This document shows positions 4,970-11,359 of a DNA stretch of 11,359 bases, one piece after another (within the stretch, counting starts at the first letter, position 1; each line of letters starts with the position of its first letter). Source of the stretch: an uncultured Faecalibacterium sp. Lineage in GTDB: Bacteria > Bacillota > Clostridia > Oscillospirales > Ruminococcaceae. The stretch is from assembly GCA_900765705.1 (NCBI GenBank), contig CAAFSR010000255.1, positions 1 to 11,359 of the forward strand. The letters are read 5' to 3'. The notes under the pieces were generated by a model that saw only the letters and a list, made by a program, of their open reading frames with translations, ran no database searches and was not told the origin of the DNA. A program made the position numbers and the translations under genes.

Positions 4970-5814
4970 CATGCGCCCTCCTCTCGCAGCGTTTTCTGAT
5001 CCCTGCGGTAGCTGCGGCTCTCCACAGCATTGGACACCAGAATGACGCTAAGGATGACCACGAACATAATGGTGGACAAAGCGTAGATCTCCGGGCTGAC
5101 CTTTTTGCGGGTCATGGAGTAGATGGCAATGGGTAGGGTCTCCACCGTACCGCAGTTGAAGTAGGAGATCATGAAGTCATCAATGGAGTAGGTCAGGCAG
5201 ATGAGGAAGGCCGACAGGATGGCGGGGCTGATCTCCGGCAGAATGACCTTGAAAAAGGCCTGCCGGGGGTCACAGCCCAGATCCAGCGCTGCCTCGTACA
5301 GCTTGATATCCAGCTGCTTGAGCTTTGGGGTCACGTTGAAGATAACGTAAGGCACATTGAACGCGATATGCGCAATGAGCAGCGTGGGCAGACCCATGAT
5401 GTTGTCCGGCAGCCATGCAGACTGCGCGGCAAAACGCTGGTAAGCCACGAACAGCAGCATCAGGGAAATGCCGGTGATGATCTCCGGGTTGACCACCGGG
5501 ATATAGGTGATGTTGGTCACCAGCAAGCAGCTTTTGCGGCTCATGGAGGCAATGCCAAGGCTGGCTGCCGTACCCAACACCGTGGCAATAATGGCAGACA
5601 GCACTGCCACCTCAACGGACACCCACAGCGCATGGAGGATGGACGCATTCGTGAACAGGCTGCGGTACCACTTAAGGGTAAAGCCGGTGAACAGCGAGTA
5701 GCCCTTGCTCTGGTTGAAGCTGAACACGATCATATAGGCAATGGGCAGGTACATGAAGCAGAAGAACAGGATGATATAGACCCGCTGCATCAGGCGCAGA
5801 TGTTTTGTTTTCAT
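4969..5814 (-). CDS. potC: polyamine ABC transporter permease PotC
   Basis: This 281-residue inner permease, with PotB, forms the membrane channel of the polyamine importer. It has about six hydrophobic helices: residues about 12-32, 61-90 (two turns of strongly hydrophobic sequence), 98-125, 143-160, 199-219 and 245-262. The cytoplasmic EAA loop that docks on the ATPase is visible as YEAALDLGCDPRQAFFKVILP at 173-193. The block PVVNPEIITGISLML at 106-120 is typical of PotC and related permeases. The start ATG shares one base with the potB stop (TGATG), and the gene ends overlapping the first potD ATG, so potB, potC and potD are translationally coupled. The C-terminus is charged (RRDQKTLREEGA), as expected for a cytoplasmic tail. 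The order after potB supports C rather than B. Confidence 0.95.
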   Translation of the reverse strand: MKTKHLRLMQRVYIILFFCFMYLPIAYMIVFSFNQSKGYSLFTGFTLKWYRSLFTNASILHALWVSVEVAVLSAIIATVLGTAASLGIASMSRKSCLLVTNITYIPVVNPEIITGISLMLLFVAYQRFAAQSAWLPDNIMGLPTLLIAHIAFNVPYVIFNVTPKLKQLDIKLYEAALDLGCDPRQAFFKVILPEISPAILSAFLICLTYSIDDFMISYFNCGTVETLPIAIYSMTRKKVSPEIYALSTIMFVVILSVILVSNAVESRSYRRDQKTLREEGA

Positions 5815-6629
5815 CAGGATACGCCCTCCATTTCATCCTCGTCAAAGCTGGACGTAAAGCTCATGCACAGCAGCACAATGATCATCAGCACCAAGCTCAT
5901 GGCAGAGCCGACGTTCAGGTTATAGCTGTTGCCCAGAAACTGCATCTCGATCAGATCGCCGATCAGCAGGTTGGAGCCGCCGCCCAGCATACGGCTGATA
6001 ACAAAGGTAGAAACCGCCGGCACGAACACCATGGTAATGCCGGTGCTGATGCCCGGCACGCTCATGGGGATGAGCACCCGCACAAGGGTCTTGGTGGTGT
6101 TGGCTCCAAGGTCCTGTGCAGCCTCCACAAGGCTCTGGTCGATCTTGGTCATGCTGGTATACAGCGGCAGGATCATGTAGGGCACATAGTTATACACCAT
6201 ACCCAGCACCACCGCGCCGGAGGTATTGAGCATGGTATAAGGGCCAAGGCCGATAAAGCCCAGCACGGTATTTACCGGGCCGTTGACGCTGAGCAGGCCC
6301 ATCCATGCGTAGGTACGCAGCAAAAAGTTCATCCACATGGGCAGCATGACCAGCATGAGCATGATATGCTGCTTGTTCACCCGCAGGCGGGACAAAAAAT
6401 ACCCCACCGGGAAGGCGATGACCAAGCAGATGACCGTAGCAATAAGCGCCAGCAGCAGACTGCGGGCAAACACCGAGCCGTAACCGCTGATGGAGGTAAG
6501 GTTATTCAGGGTAAAGTTGCCATCGGCGTCCGTCAAGGCATAGTACACCACAATGAACAAGGGCACAACGGTAAACAGCACCATCCATACAAAGTACGGA
6601 TAGGCCAGCTTTTTATCATAGATCTTCAT
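5814..6629 (-). CDS. potB: polyamine ABC transporter permease PotB
   Basis: This 271-residue membrane protein is the first permease of the spermidine/putrescine importer. A first helix at about 11-31 is followed by an extracytoplasmic loop of about 25 residues and five further helices. Strong family marks are MLPMWMNFLLRTYAWMGLL (95-113, with the conserved LLRTYAW) and the EAA loop VEAAQDLGANTTKTLVRVLIP (168-188), which contacts PotA. ATG 6629 is 6 nt after the potA stop, and the GAGGGG ribosome site overlaps the end of potA. It ends in an acidic tail (SSFDEDEMEGVS) whose stop overlaps the potC start by one base. It is part of the potABCD operon, with no internal promoter seen. Confidence 0.95.
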   Translation of the reverse strand: MKIYDKKLAYPYFVWMVLFTVVPLFIVVYYALTDADGNFTLNNLTSISGYGSVFARSLLLALIATVICLVIAFPVGYFLSRLRVNKQHIMLMLVMLPMWMNFLLRTYAWMGLLSVNGPVNTVLGFIGLGPYTMLNTSGAVVLGMVYNYVPYMILPLYTSMTKIDQSLVEAAQDLGANTTKTLVRVLIPMSVPGISTGITMVFVPAVSTFVISRMLGGGSNLLIGDLIEMQFLGNSYNLNVGSAMSLVLMIIVLLCMSFTSSFDEDEMEGVS

Positions 6630-6635
6630 GGCACA

Positions 6636-7682
6636 TCACCCCTCGCTCCGCGCCATGATATGGATCTCGTTGGGGCCGATGCGCATACCAATGGTCTCGC
6701 CGGGGGTGCAGGCGCGGGTGGAGTGGATCAGCCACTCGCGGCCCTCGCACTCCACATGCATCTCAAAGTGCACGCCCTTGAAGATAACATCGTTCACCAC
6801 GCCCACGAGCTGGCCCTCCACGGGGGACACCACCTCGATATCCTCCGGGCGCACCACCACCTGCACGCTCTGTTCCCGGGCAAAGCCGCGGTCCACGCAG
6901 GGGAAATCCACACCGGAGAAGGACACCAGAAAGTCCTTGTGCATCACGCCGTCCACAATGTTGGAATCGCCGATAAAATCTGCCACAAAGGCGTTTTTCG
7001 GCTCGTTGTAGATATCCTCCGGGGTGCCGATCTGCTGCACCTTGCCGCCGTTCATCACAACGACGGTATCGGACATGGTAAGCGCTTCCTCCTGATCGTG
7101 GGTAACGTAGATAAAGGTAATGTTCATCTCGCGCTGCAGGCGCTTGAGCTCCAGCTGCATCTCCTTGCGCAGCTTCAGGTCCAGTGCACCCAGCGGCTCG
7201 TCCAGCAGCAGGATCTCCGGCTCATTGACCAGACTGCGGGCAATGGCCACGCGCTGCTGCTGACCACCGGACATCTGGCTGATGCTGCGGCGCTCAAAGC
7301 CTTTCAGACCCACGACTTCCAACATATTGCGCACCTTGCGGCGGATGGTGTCCTCGTCCAACTTTTTGAGCCGCAGGCCAAAGGCCACGTTCTCGAACAC
7401 GTTCAGGTGCGGGAACAGCGCGTATTTCTGGAACACGGTATTCACCGGGCGCTTGTAGGGCGGCACACCGGTAATGTCCTCCCCTTTCAGCAGTACCTTG
7501 CCGGAGTTCGGCTCCAGAAAGCCTGCGATCAGGCGCAGGGTGGTAGTTTTGCCGCAGCCGGAGGAACCGAGCAGCGTTACAAACTCCTTATCATGGATAT
7601 CCAGATTCAGCCCATCCAGAATGCGCTGTCCATCAAATTCCACTACGATATCCCGCAGTGAAACGACCACCGAGTTGTCCAT
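6636..7682 (-). CDS. potA: polyamine ABC transporter ATP-binding protein PotA
   Basis: This 348-residue ATPase powers polyamine import on the cytoplasmic side. All ABC motifs are intact: Walker A GSSGCGKTT (39-47), Q-loop VFQKYALFPH (83-92), signature MSGGQQQRVAIARS (137-150), Walker B ILLLDEPLGALD (157-168), and switch His195 in VTHDQEEAL. A C-terminal TOBE/OB regulatory domain (about 240-348) carries VVVRPEDIEVV. The frame remains open for 48 codons further upstream, up to 7826, but MDNSVVVSL at 7682 is where similarity to PotA should begin. The AAGGAGG site is 12 nt upstream of this ATG, slightly far but the only good one. The upstream part is the structured leader. It is the first gene of the operon, with its promoter at 7816-7844. 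Confidence 0.95.
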   Translation of the reverse strand: MDNSVVVSLRDIVVEFDGQRILDGLNLDIHDKEFVTLLGSSGCGKTTTLRLIAGFLEPNSGKVLLKGEDITGVPPYKRPVNTVFQKYALFPHLNVFENVAFGLRLKKLDEDTIRRKVRNMLEVVGLKGFERRSISQMSGGQQQRVAIARSLVNEPEILLLDEPLGALDLKLRKEMQLELKRLQREMNITFIYVTHDQEEALTMSDTVVVMNGGKVQQIGTPEDIYNEPKNAFVADFIGDSNIVDGVMHKDFLVSFSGVDFPCVDRGFAREQSVQVVVRPEDIEVVSPVEGQLVGVVNDVIFKGVHFEMHVECEGREWLIHSTRACTPGETIGMRIGPNEIHIMARSEG

Positions 7683-7713
7683 CTTATATGTTATCCTCCT
7701 TGTTCTCAGATAC

Positions 7714-7735
7714 GAAAAAAGACAGGAAACCTGCC
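7714..7735 (-). terminator. putative attenuator terminator in the pot leader
   Basis: On the minus strand GGCAGG (7735-7730) pairs with CCTGTC (7726-7721) over a TTT loop, giving 6 bp with one G-U, followed directly by TTTTTT (7720-7715). It lies about 75 nt into the leader and 32 nt before the potA start. The stem is short, so termination would be partial or conditional. Confidence 0.5.
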
Positions 7736-7793
7736 CCATCTTTTTTGCGTATATGGGGCGATCCACCCCGCGCAGCAGCACATTTTTGCGCGG
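7733..7793 (-). promoter_or_regulatory. alternative leader hairpins upstream of potA, candidate antiterminator
   Basis: Two more stems can form in the pot leader. CCGCGC (7793-7788) pairs with GCGCGG (7773-7768). GCCCCAT (7759-7753) pairs with ATGGGGC (7739-7733). The second stem uses bases 7733-7735, which are also needed by the T-run hairpin at 7714-7735, so the two cannot coexist. GGGG (7769-7766) can also pair with CCCC (7758-7755), which breaks both outer stems. This arrangement looks like a regulatory RNA switch. I recognise no known riboswitch class, and the ligand, if any, is unknown. Confidence 0.45.
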
Positions 7794-7815
7794 TGACCTT
7801 ACCCTGTCACGGTTT

Positions 7816-7844
7816 ATAATAAACAATCACAGTCGGATTGTCAA
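7816..7844 (-). promoter_or_regulatory. sigma-A promoter of the potABCD operon
   Basis: A perfect -35 TTGACA (7844-7839) is separated by exactly 17 nt from TATTAT (7821-7816, 5 of 6 consensus). Transcription should start near 7809, giving a leader of about 127 nt before potA. This is the best promoter in the window. Confidence 0.8.
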
Positions 7845-7884
7845 TCACTCTGCCGATGTTTGCTGAAACTTTATAGAAAGATGC

Positions 7885-7923
7885 AAAAAAACATACGCTG
7901 CACCTTGCTTTTGGTGCAGCGTA
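7885..7923 (-). terminator. intrinsic terminator of the GldF/GldG-type ABC operon
   Basis: Read on the minus strand, a 10-11 bp perfect stem with arms ACGCTGCACC (7922-7913) and GGTGCAGCGT (7904-7895) and an 8-nt loop is followed by ATG and then seven T residues (7891-7885). It begins 10 nt after the DUF4340 stop and separates this operon from the pot promoter. Confidence 0.92.
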
Positions 7924-7932
7924 CAAAAGCGC

Positions 7933-8910
7933 TTATTCCTGCGCCAGCAGGTCGTTTTCCGTCAGCAGAAGGGCTTGCACAGTGCTTGTGTCCACCGTGT
8001 ATACCGAAGCATCGCCCTCCACCTGCAAATACCACCCGTCCGTGCCGCAGGCATAAGCCAGCTGCACGGTGGAGCCGTCCTCACCGGTAACGGCTGCGGT
8101 AAATACCGGTGCATCAAAACCGCAGGCGGAAAGGTCCGCGTCTGTGGTCTGGGCGGTAACGTAGGTGCACAGGGCAGACAGCAGACTTTGCACCTTATCC
8201 TGTGCAAGGCTGGCGGTGGGGTCAGAGGCCAGCCGCCACACCGTTTCGTAGGCAGAGGAAGCGGTGCTGTCGGCGCCGTCAGTCGGCTCACTGACGGCGT
8301 TCAGGGTGACGGAGGTACCATCAGCCAGCGTGTAGGCCACCTGCGTAATGGCCGAGGCTGTAAGCCCGGTGGGGCAAAAGCTGCCGAAGAGCCCGGCCTT
8401 ATCCAGCTGAAAGCAGGCGGCCTTGTTGCCGCTGACGGTGTAGATGGCATCCTCCCCGGCTTTTTGTACATAAAGATCCCCGGTGACAGGGTTCTCTGCC
8501 CCGAAAGTAAGGGTAGTGCTCTGCCCTGCCGCTGTTACCGTGACGGTGAGCTGCGGGGCATCCAGACCGTAGTCTTCCCCTGCCTGCGGTGTCAGGCTGC
8601 GCTTGGCAGCCAGCGCCATCAGGGCAGTGCGCATGGTATTGCAGGCGCTTTCGTCCAGATGATAGGCAGGGTCCTGCGCCAGCTGCCAGCCGCCGCCGGA
8701 ATATTGCAGGGTGTAGGTCTGGCCGTTATAGGTGTATTCGATCTGCTCCAAGTCCTCTGCAGCAAAGGCAGAAAGCGGAATACTGCCCTCCGCGGCGGCG
8801 CTTGCGGCCTGTTCGGCTTTGGCGTTACTGCGTGTCACCGCCCACAGCGCCGCGCCCAGCAGCACTGCCGCTGCCAGCAACACCAGCAGAATGCGCTGTT
8901 TTGTTTTCAT
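7933..8910 (-). CDS. DUF4340 domain-containing membrane-anchored protein
   Basis: This 325-residue protein has an N-terminal transmembrane segment (about 7-25, after MKTKQR) and a large outside domain, matching the DUF4340 proteins regularly encoded beside GldG-like genes. The soluble part appears to be internally duplicated. A first unit at about 54-168 has QIEYTYNGQTYTL, then GGWQLAQDP, then YGLDAPQLTVTV, then AIYTVSG. A second unit at about 187-315 has TQVAYTLADGTSVTL, then TVWRLASDP, then CGFDAPVFTAAV, then SVYTVDT. The Ala/Ser/Glu-rich stretch after the membrane helix (27-45) is a linker. The AAGGAG site lies 7 nt before ATG. It is the last gene of the ABC operon, 11 nt after the GldG-like gene. 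The biochemical role is unknown; a periplasm-side accessory of the transporter is inferred from context. Confidence 0.85.
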   Translation of the reverse strand: MKTKQRILLVLLAAAVLLGAALWAVTRSNAKAEQAASAAAEGSIPLSAFAAEDLEQIEYTYNGQTYTLQYSGGGWQLAQDPAYHLDESACNTMRTALMALAAKRSLTPQAGEDYGLDAPQLTVTVTAAGQSTTLTFGAENPVTGDLYVQKAGEDAIYTVSGNKAACFQLDKAGLFGSFCPTGLTASAITQVAYTLADGTSVTLNAVSEPTDGADSTASSAYETVWRLASDPTASLAQDKVQSLLSALCTYVTAQTTDADLSACGFDAPVFTAAVTGEDGSTVQLAYACGTDGWYLQVEGDASVYTVDTSTVQALLLTENDLLAQE

Positions 8911-8921
8911 GGGCGGTCTCC

Positions 8922-10355
8922 TTATCTGCGGCGGCGCAGCAGCACCACCACTGCCCCGGCAATGAGCACCGCCGCCGGGAGCACGAATACAAAGGTCAGC
9001 CCCAGTGCGGTGGCGGTAGAGCCTGCCACCGTGATGGGCTCGGCCTCCAGTGCTTTGGTGTCCACAAGGATATTCTGCCCCACCAGCGAGGCGGCGCAGC
9101 CCTGCAAAAAGGTCAGGTTGCCGGGCATAGACTGGTAAAGCTGCTCGTTATCCATATTAGGGCAGCCGATCCAGATGACCTCTGCGCCGGTAGCCTCGCT
9201 CCGTGCCCAGACGGCCAGTGCAAAGGGGCCGTCCGTGTCCCCGTCCTGCCGTTCCATCGTGGTAAGGTCGTTGATGTCGGCCTTGGCATAGGCAGAGGCG
9301 GAGCTGTTCAACAGCGGCTCAGCGGTGACATCCCCGGTCTCGGTGACCGTGATGCCCTGCGCCACCGACAGCATGACATGGGTGTCGGTGTTCACACCGT
9401 TCAGCGCGGTGCTCTCGGTGGGCGTACCGTAGTCCGGCAGCAACGACCATGCAGAGCCGTACAGCGCCATACTGCTGTCGCTTTCCACCACCATGCCCTC
9501 TGCGCGGGCAAGGCCGAACTGCGAAAGCACAGCGTCCAGCTGCGGGGTCTGGGCGTAGACGCTGCTGGTCAGCAGCAGCTTGCCGCCCGCCGCAAGGTAA
9601 TCCTGCAGCTGACTCACCTCATCCACAAGGCCGTCTGCGGCGGCAAAATCGCTGGTAGGTGCGTTGATAATGAGCAGGTCGCAATCCTCCGGGATGGTGC
9701 TTGTGAGCAGATCCAGCGGCTGCGCGTCGATGTTCTGGGCGTCCAGCGCATCGGTCAGGGAGTCGGTCAGCGCCTGCTCGCCGTGGTTGGTGGTATAGTA
9801 GGCATGGCTCTGCCCGGCTGCGGTGAGCTTATAGATGGCGGAAGTGATCTGCTTTTCGCCGCCAAAGGTCACACTGGCAGTGCCGGTGGTGTAGTAGTTG
9901 GTATAGTCGTACTCGTACAGGTCAGCGGCATCCAGCACGGTGCTGTTCTCTTCGCAGGTCACGATCAGGCTGCCGGAGGAAACATTCTGCGCGCCGTACT
10001 TTGCGGCAAAGGTGGGGTACAGGGTGGGGTCCTTCTGCTCCCAGCTCAGATGCCCGCTCTCGGCGGCGTAGTGGTCCAACAGCTTTGTGATGATGGCATC
10101 CTCGCTGCCGGTCTCGCACAGATAATAGATGTGCACATCCTTTTCCATCCCCTCCACCAGCGCTTTAGTGCTGTCACTCAGGGTGTACATTTTGGCCTCG
10201 GAGAGGTCGAACTCGGTATATTTTGCAGGGATAGCCCGTACCAGCAGGTTGAGCAGCACCGCCAGCACCAGCACAGCCGCCAGCATAGCGGTGGACAACA
10301 GCCCACTGCGGAACACCCTGCCCTTTTGGGAGGCTGCGTTCTTGTTCCATTTCAT
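8922..10355 (-). CDS. GldG-like ABC transporter auxiliary protein
   Basis: This 477-residue protein has one N-terminal membrane helix (about 17-40) and one C-terminal helix followed by RRRR (about 449-477), with a large extracytoplasmic domain between. The stretch TEFDLSEAKMYTLSDSTKAL (47-66) directly after the first helix is the characteristic start of GldG/ABC-auxiliary proteins. Later blocks such as CDLLIINAPTSDF and LQDYLAAGGKLLLTSSVY fit the ThuA/glutamine-amidotransferase-like fold of this family, which lacks obvious catalytic residues here. In Bacteroidetes GldF and GldG belong to a gliding-related ABC transporter; in Firmicutes the role is not known. AGGAGG is 8 nt before ATG. It is encoded 15 nt after the permease and 11 nt before the DUF4340 gene. 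The domain family is quite sure; the exported substrate is unknown. Confidence 0.86.
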   Translation of the reverse strand: MKWNKNAASQKGRVFRSGLLSTAMLAAVLVLAVLLNLLVRAIPAKYTEFDLSEAKMYTLSDSTKALVEGMEKDVHIYYLCETGSEDAIITKLLDHYAAESGHLSWEQKDPTLYPTFAAKYGAQNVSSGSLIVTCEENSTVLDAADLYEYDYTNYYTTGTASVTFGGEKQITSAIYKLTAAGQSHAYYTTNHGEQALTDSLTDALDAQNIDAQPLDLLTSTIPEDCDLLIINAPTSDFAAADGLVDEVSQLQDYLAAGGKLLLTSSVYAQTPQLDAVLSQFGLARAEGMVVESDSSMALYGSAWSLLPDYGTPTESTALNGVNTDTHVMLSVAQGITVTETGDVTAEPLLNSSASAYAKADINDLTTMERQDGDTDGPFALAVWARSEATGAEVIWIGCPNMDNEQLYQSMPGNLTFLQGCAASLVGQNILVDTKALEAEPITVAGSTATALGLTFVFVLPAAVLIAGAVVVLLRRRR

Positions 10356-10370
10356 CGTTGTAGCCTCCTC

Positions 10371-11243
10371 TCAGTTCCAGCGGCGCTTTTCCAGCCCCTG
10401 CGCGGTGAAAAACAGGAACACCGCCGCCACGGTCAGGTAGTAGACCAGCGTGGGGATGGAAAAGCTGCTGTTGACAAATTCTTCAAATGGGGTAAACAGG
10501 CACAGGGCGCTGAGCACTGCGCTGAAGGCTTCGGTCAGCCAGCTGCTCTTGAGCAGGAACAGCGCCGTAAGCGCCACGCAGCACCCTGCAAAGGAAAGGC
10601 AGCCCAGCGTAAAGCTTTTGCTGCGCAGCCCCGCCACCACGCTGAGCACGGCGGCAATGGCGGTGAACAGCGCCAGCGCCACCGCACTGCCGGTGGTGAA
10701 CATGGTGCGCAGGCTGGGCATCATATAGGCCAGCAACAGCGCCGCCACGCCGGACACAGCGGCGATGATCTGGTTTTCGGTCAGACTGGAAAGGAACACC
10801 CCGATGGCAATGGCGGCGCAGCCCATAAGGTAATAGCACAGCAGCGCAGAAAAGTTGGCCAGTGTGCTGGTGCCGGTAGCGCCCAGCAGCTTCAGCACAA
10901 GGATCATGCCTGCATCCACAAGGCAGGGCAACGCAAAAACGATGCACAGGGCAAAATACTTGCCCAGCACGATGCCGCCCACGGACACCGGGCTTGTGAG
11001 CAGCAGCTGGTCGGTGCGGCTGTGGCGCTCCTCTGCAAAGGAACGCATGGTGAGCACCGGAATGTAGAGCAGCAGCACAAAAATAGTGCGGTACAGCGTA
11101 TAGTAGCCAAAGTCTGGCAGTCCGTAGCCCAGATTCAGCGCCACAAAATAGATCGCCGTAGCCGCCAGCATAAAGGCGGTAAGCACCGCACCGATCATGC
11201 CGTGAAAGCAGCTGCGGAGTTCTCGTTTAAAGATGGCAAGCAT
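10371..11243 (-). CDS. ABC-2 type transporter permease, GldF-like
   Basis: This 290-residue permease has about six transmembrane segments: near 14-38, 50-66, 91-117, 130-152, 160-215 (two or more) and 263-281. The start MLAIFKRELRSCF is a typical amphipathic lead helix of ABC-2 exporters. The cytoplasmic motif MRSFAEERHSRTDQLLLTSPVS (66-87 region) is the conserved coupling block of GldF/NatB-type permeases. The C-terminus, YYLTVAAVFLFFTAQGLEKR then RWN, is also typical of GldF-like proteins. It starts one base after the stop of the ATPase gene (TGA G ATG), with GGGGAGGG upstream. With the ATPase it forms the transporter core, and the GldG-like and DUF4340 proteins are likely outside partners. 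The transported substrate is unknown. Confidence 0.9.
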   Translation of the reverse strand: MLAIFKRELRSCFHGMIGAVLTAFMLAATAIYFVALNLGYGLPDFGYYTLYRTIFVLLLYIPVLTMRSFAEERHSRTDQLLLTSPVSVGGIVLGKYFALCIVFALPCLVDAGMILVLKLLGATGTSTLANFSALLCYYLMGCAAIAIGVFLSSLTENQIIAAVSGVAALLLAYMMPSLRTMFTTGSAVALALFTAIAAVLSVVAGLRSKSFTLGCLSFAGCCVALTALFLLKSSWLTEAFSAVLSALCLFTPFEEFVNSSFSIPTLVYYLTVAAVFLFFTAQGLEKRRWN

Positions 11244-11244
11244 C

Positions 11245-11359
11245 TCAGTTTCCCTCCCCTTCTGCCGGGGCTTGCGGCTCCGGCGCTTTTTCGGTCAGCG
11301 CAAGGAATACCTCCTCAAGGCTGCGGTTCTCGGCGGCCAGCGCCAGCACAGTGCAGCCC
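11245..11359 (-). CDS. ABC transporter ATP-binding protein, C-terminal fragment
   Basis: Only the last 37 residues lie in the window; the rest continues past the right edge. The sequence VLALAAENRSLEEVFLALTE is the classic end of ATPases partnering ABC-2 permeases, where SLEEVFL-x-LT is highly conserved. After it comes a short Pro/Glu/Ala-rich tail (KAPEPQAPAEGEGN). The stop is one base before the permease ATG, and the ribosome site of the permease lies inside this gene, so the two are coupled. The Walker motifs are outside the window. Confidence 0.88.
   Translation of the reverse strand, partial: GCTVLALAAENRSLEEVFLALTEKAPEPQAPAEGEGN

Noticed and set aside
5805..7661. Very long plus-strand open frame (618 codons) opposite potB and potA
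   Set aside because: The product is His/Gln/Gly-rich with no domain, and it lies antisense to two intact transporter genes with full motif sets. It is a codon-bias shadow.
7683..7826. N-terminal extension of PotA by 48 codons
   Set aside because: The extension covers the structured leader and runs almost to the predicted transcription start. It is basic and unlike PotA, and the only good ribosome site precedes the inner ATG.

Overview
The window looks like chromosomal DNA of a moderately GC-rich Gram-positive gut anaerobe. It resembles Oscillospiraceae of the Faecalibacterium/Subdoligranulum type. The grounds are the strong AGGAGG-type ribosome binding sites, Gram-positive-style lipoprotein and Sec signals, a Ser-Glu-Ala-Ala-Ser low-complexity lipoprotein, and the gene repertoire. 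The genus is an inference; no rRNA or marker gene is present. All genes but one lie on the minus strand, so the text below follows transcription from high to low coordinates.

Region A (11359 to 7885) is the end of an ABC transporter operon. It holds the last 37 residues of an ATPase, a GldF-like ABC-2 permease, a GldG-like auxiliary protein and a DUF4340 protein, with gaps of 1, 15 and 11 nt. A strong intrinsic terminator (7885-7923) closes it.

Region B (7844 to 3690) is a complete polyamine importer operon, potA-potB-potC-potD. It has a near-consensus sigma-A promoter (TTGACA-N17-TATTAT, 7816-7844). The leader of about 125 nt can fold into competing hairpins, one followed by a T-run, which looks like an attenuator. 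PotA is the ATPase, PotB and PotC the permeases, and PotD the binding protein. PotD has an ordinary Sec signal peptide and a C-terminal transmembrane anchor instead of a lipobox. A GC-rich terminator (3690-3724) follows potD.

Region C (3670 to 1155) is a tight four-gene cluster: an acyl-ACP thioesterase-family protein, two short CHR (chromate transporter family) proteins that overlap by 4 nt and probably form one transporter, and a LOG-family nucleotide phosphoribohydrolase. It ends at a hairpin (1155-1194) that can terminate from both sides. No promoter is obvious in front of the thioesterase, so read-through from pot is possible.

Region D (857 to 1120, plus strand) is one small monocistronic lipoprotein made almost entirely of SEAAS repeats. 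It has its own promoter, and inverted repeats lie upstream.

Region E (410 to 1, minus strand) starts with a 54-residue acidic, Asp/Cys-bearing small protein. It is followed 53 nt later by a ZIP-family metal transporter that begins with TTG and runs off the window. The two may work together in divalent metal uptake. No mobile element, CRISPR array, tRNA or rRNA was seen.
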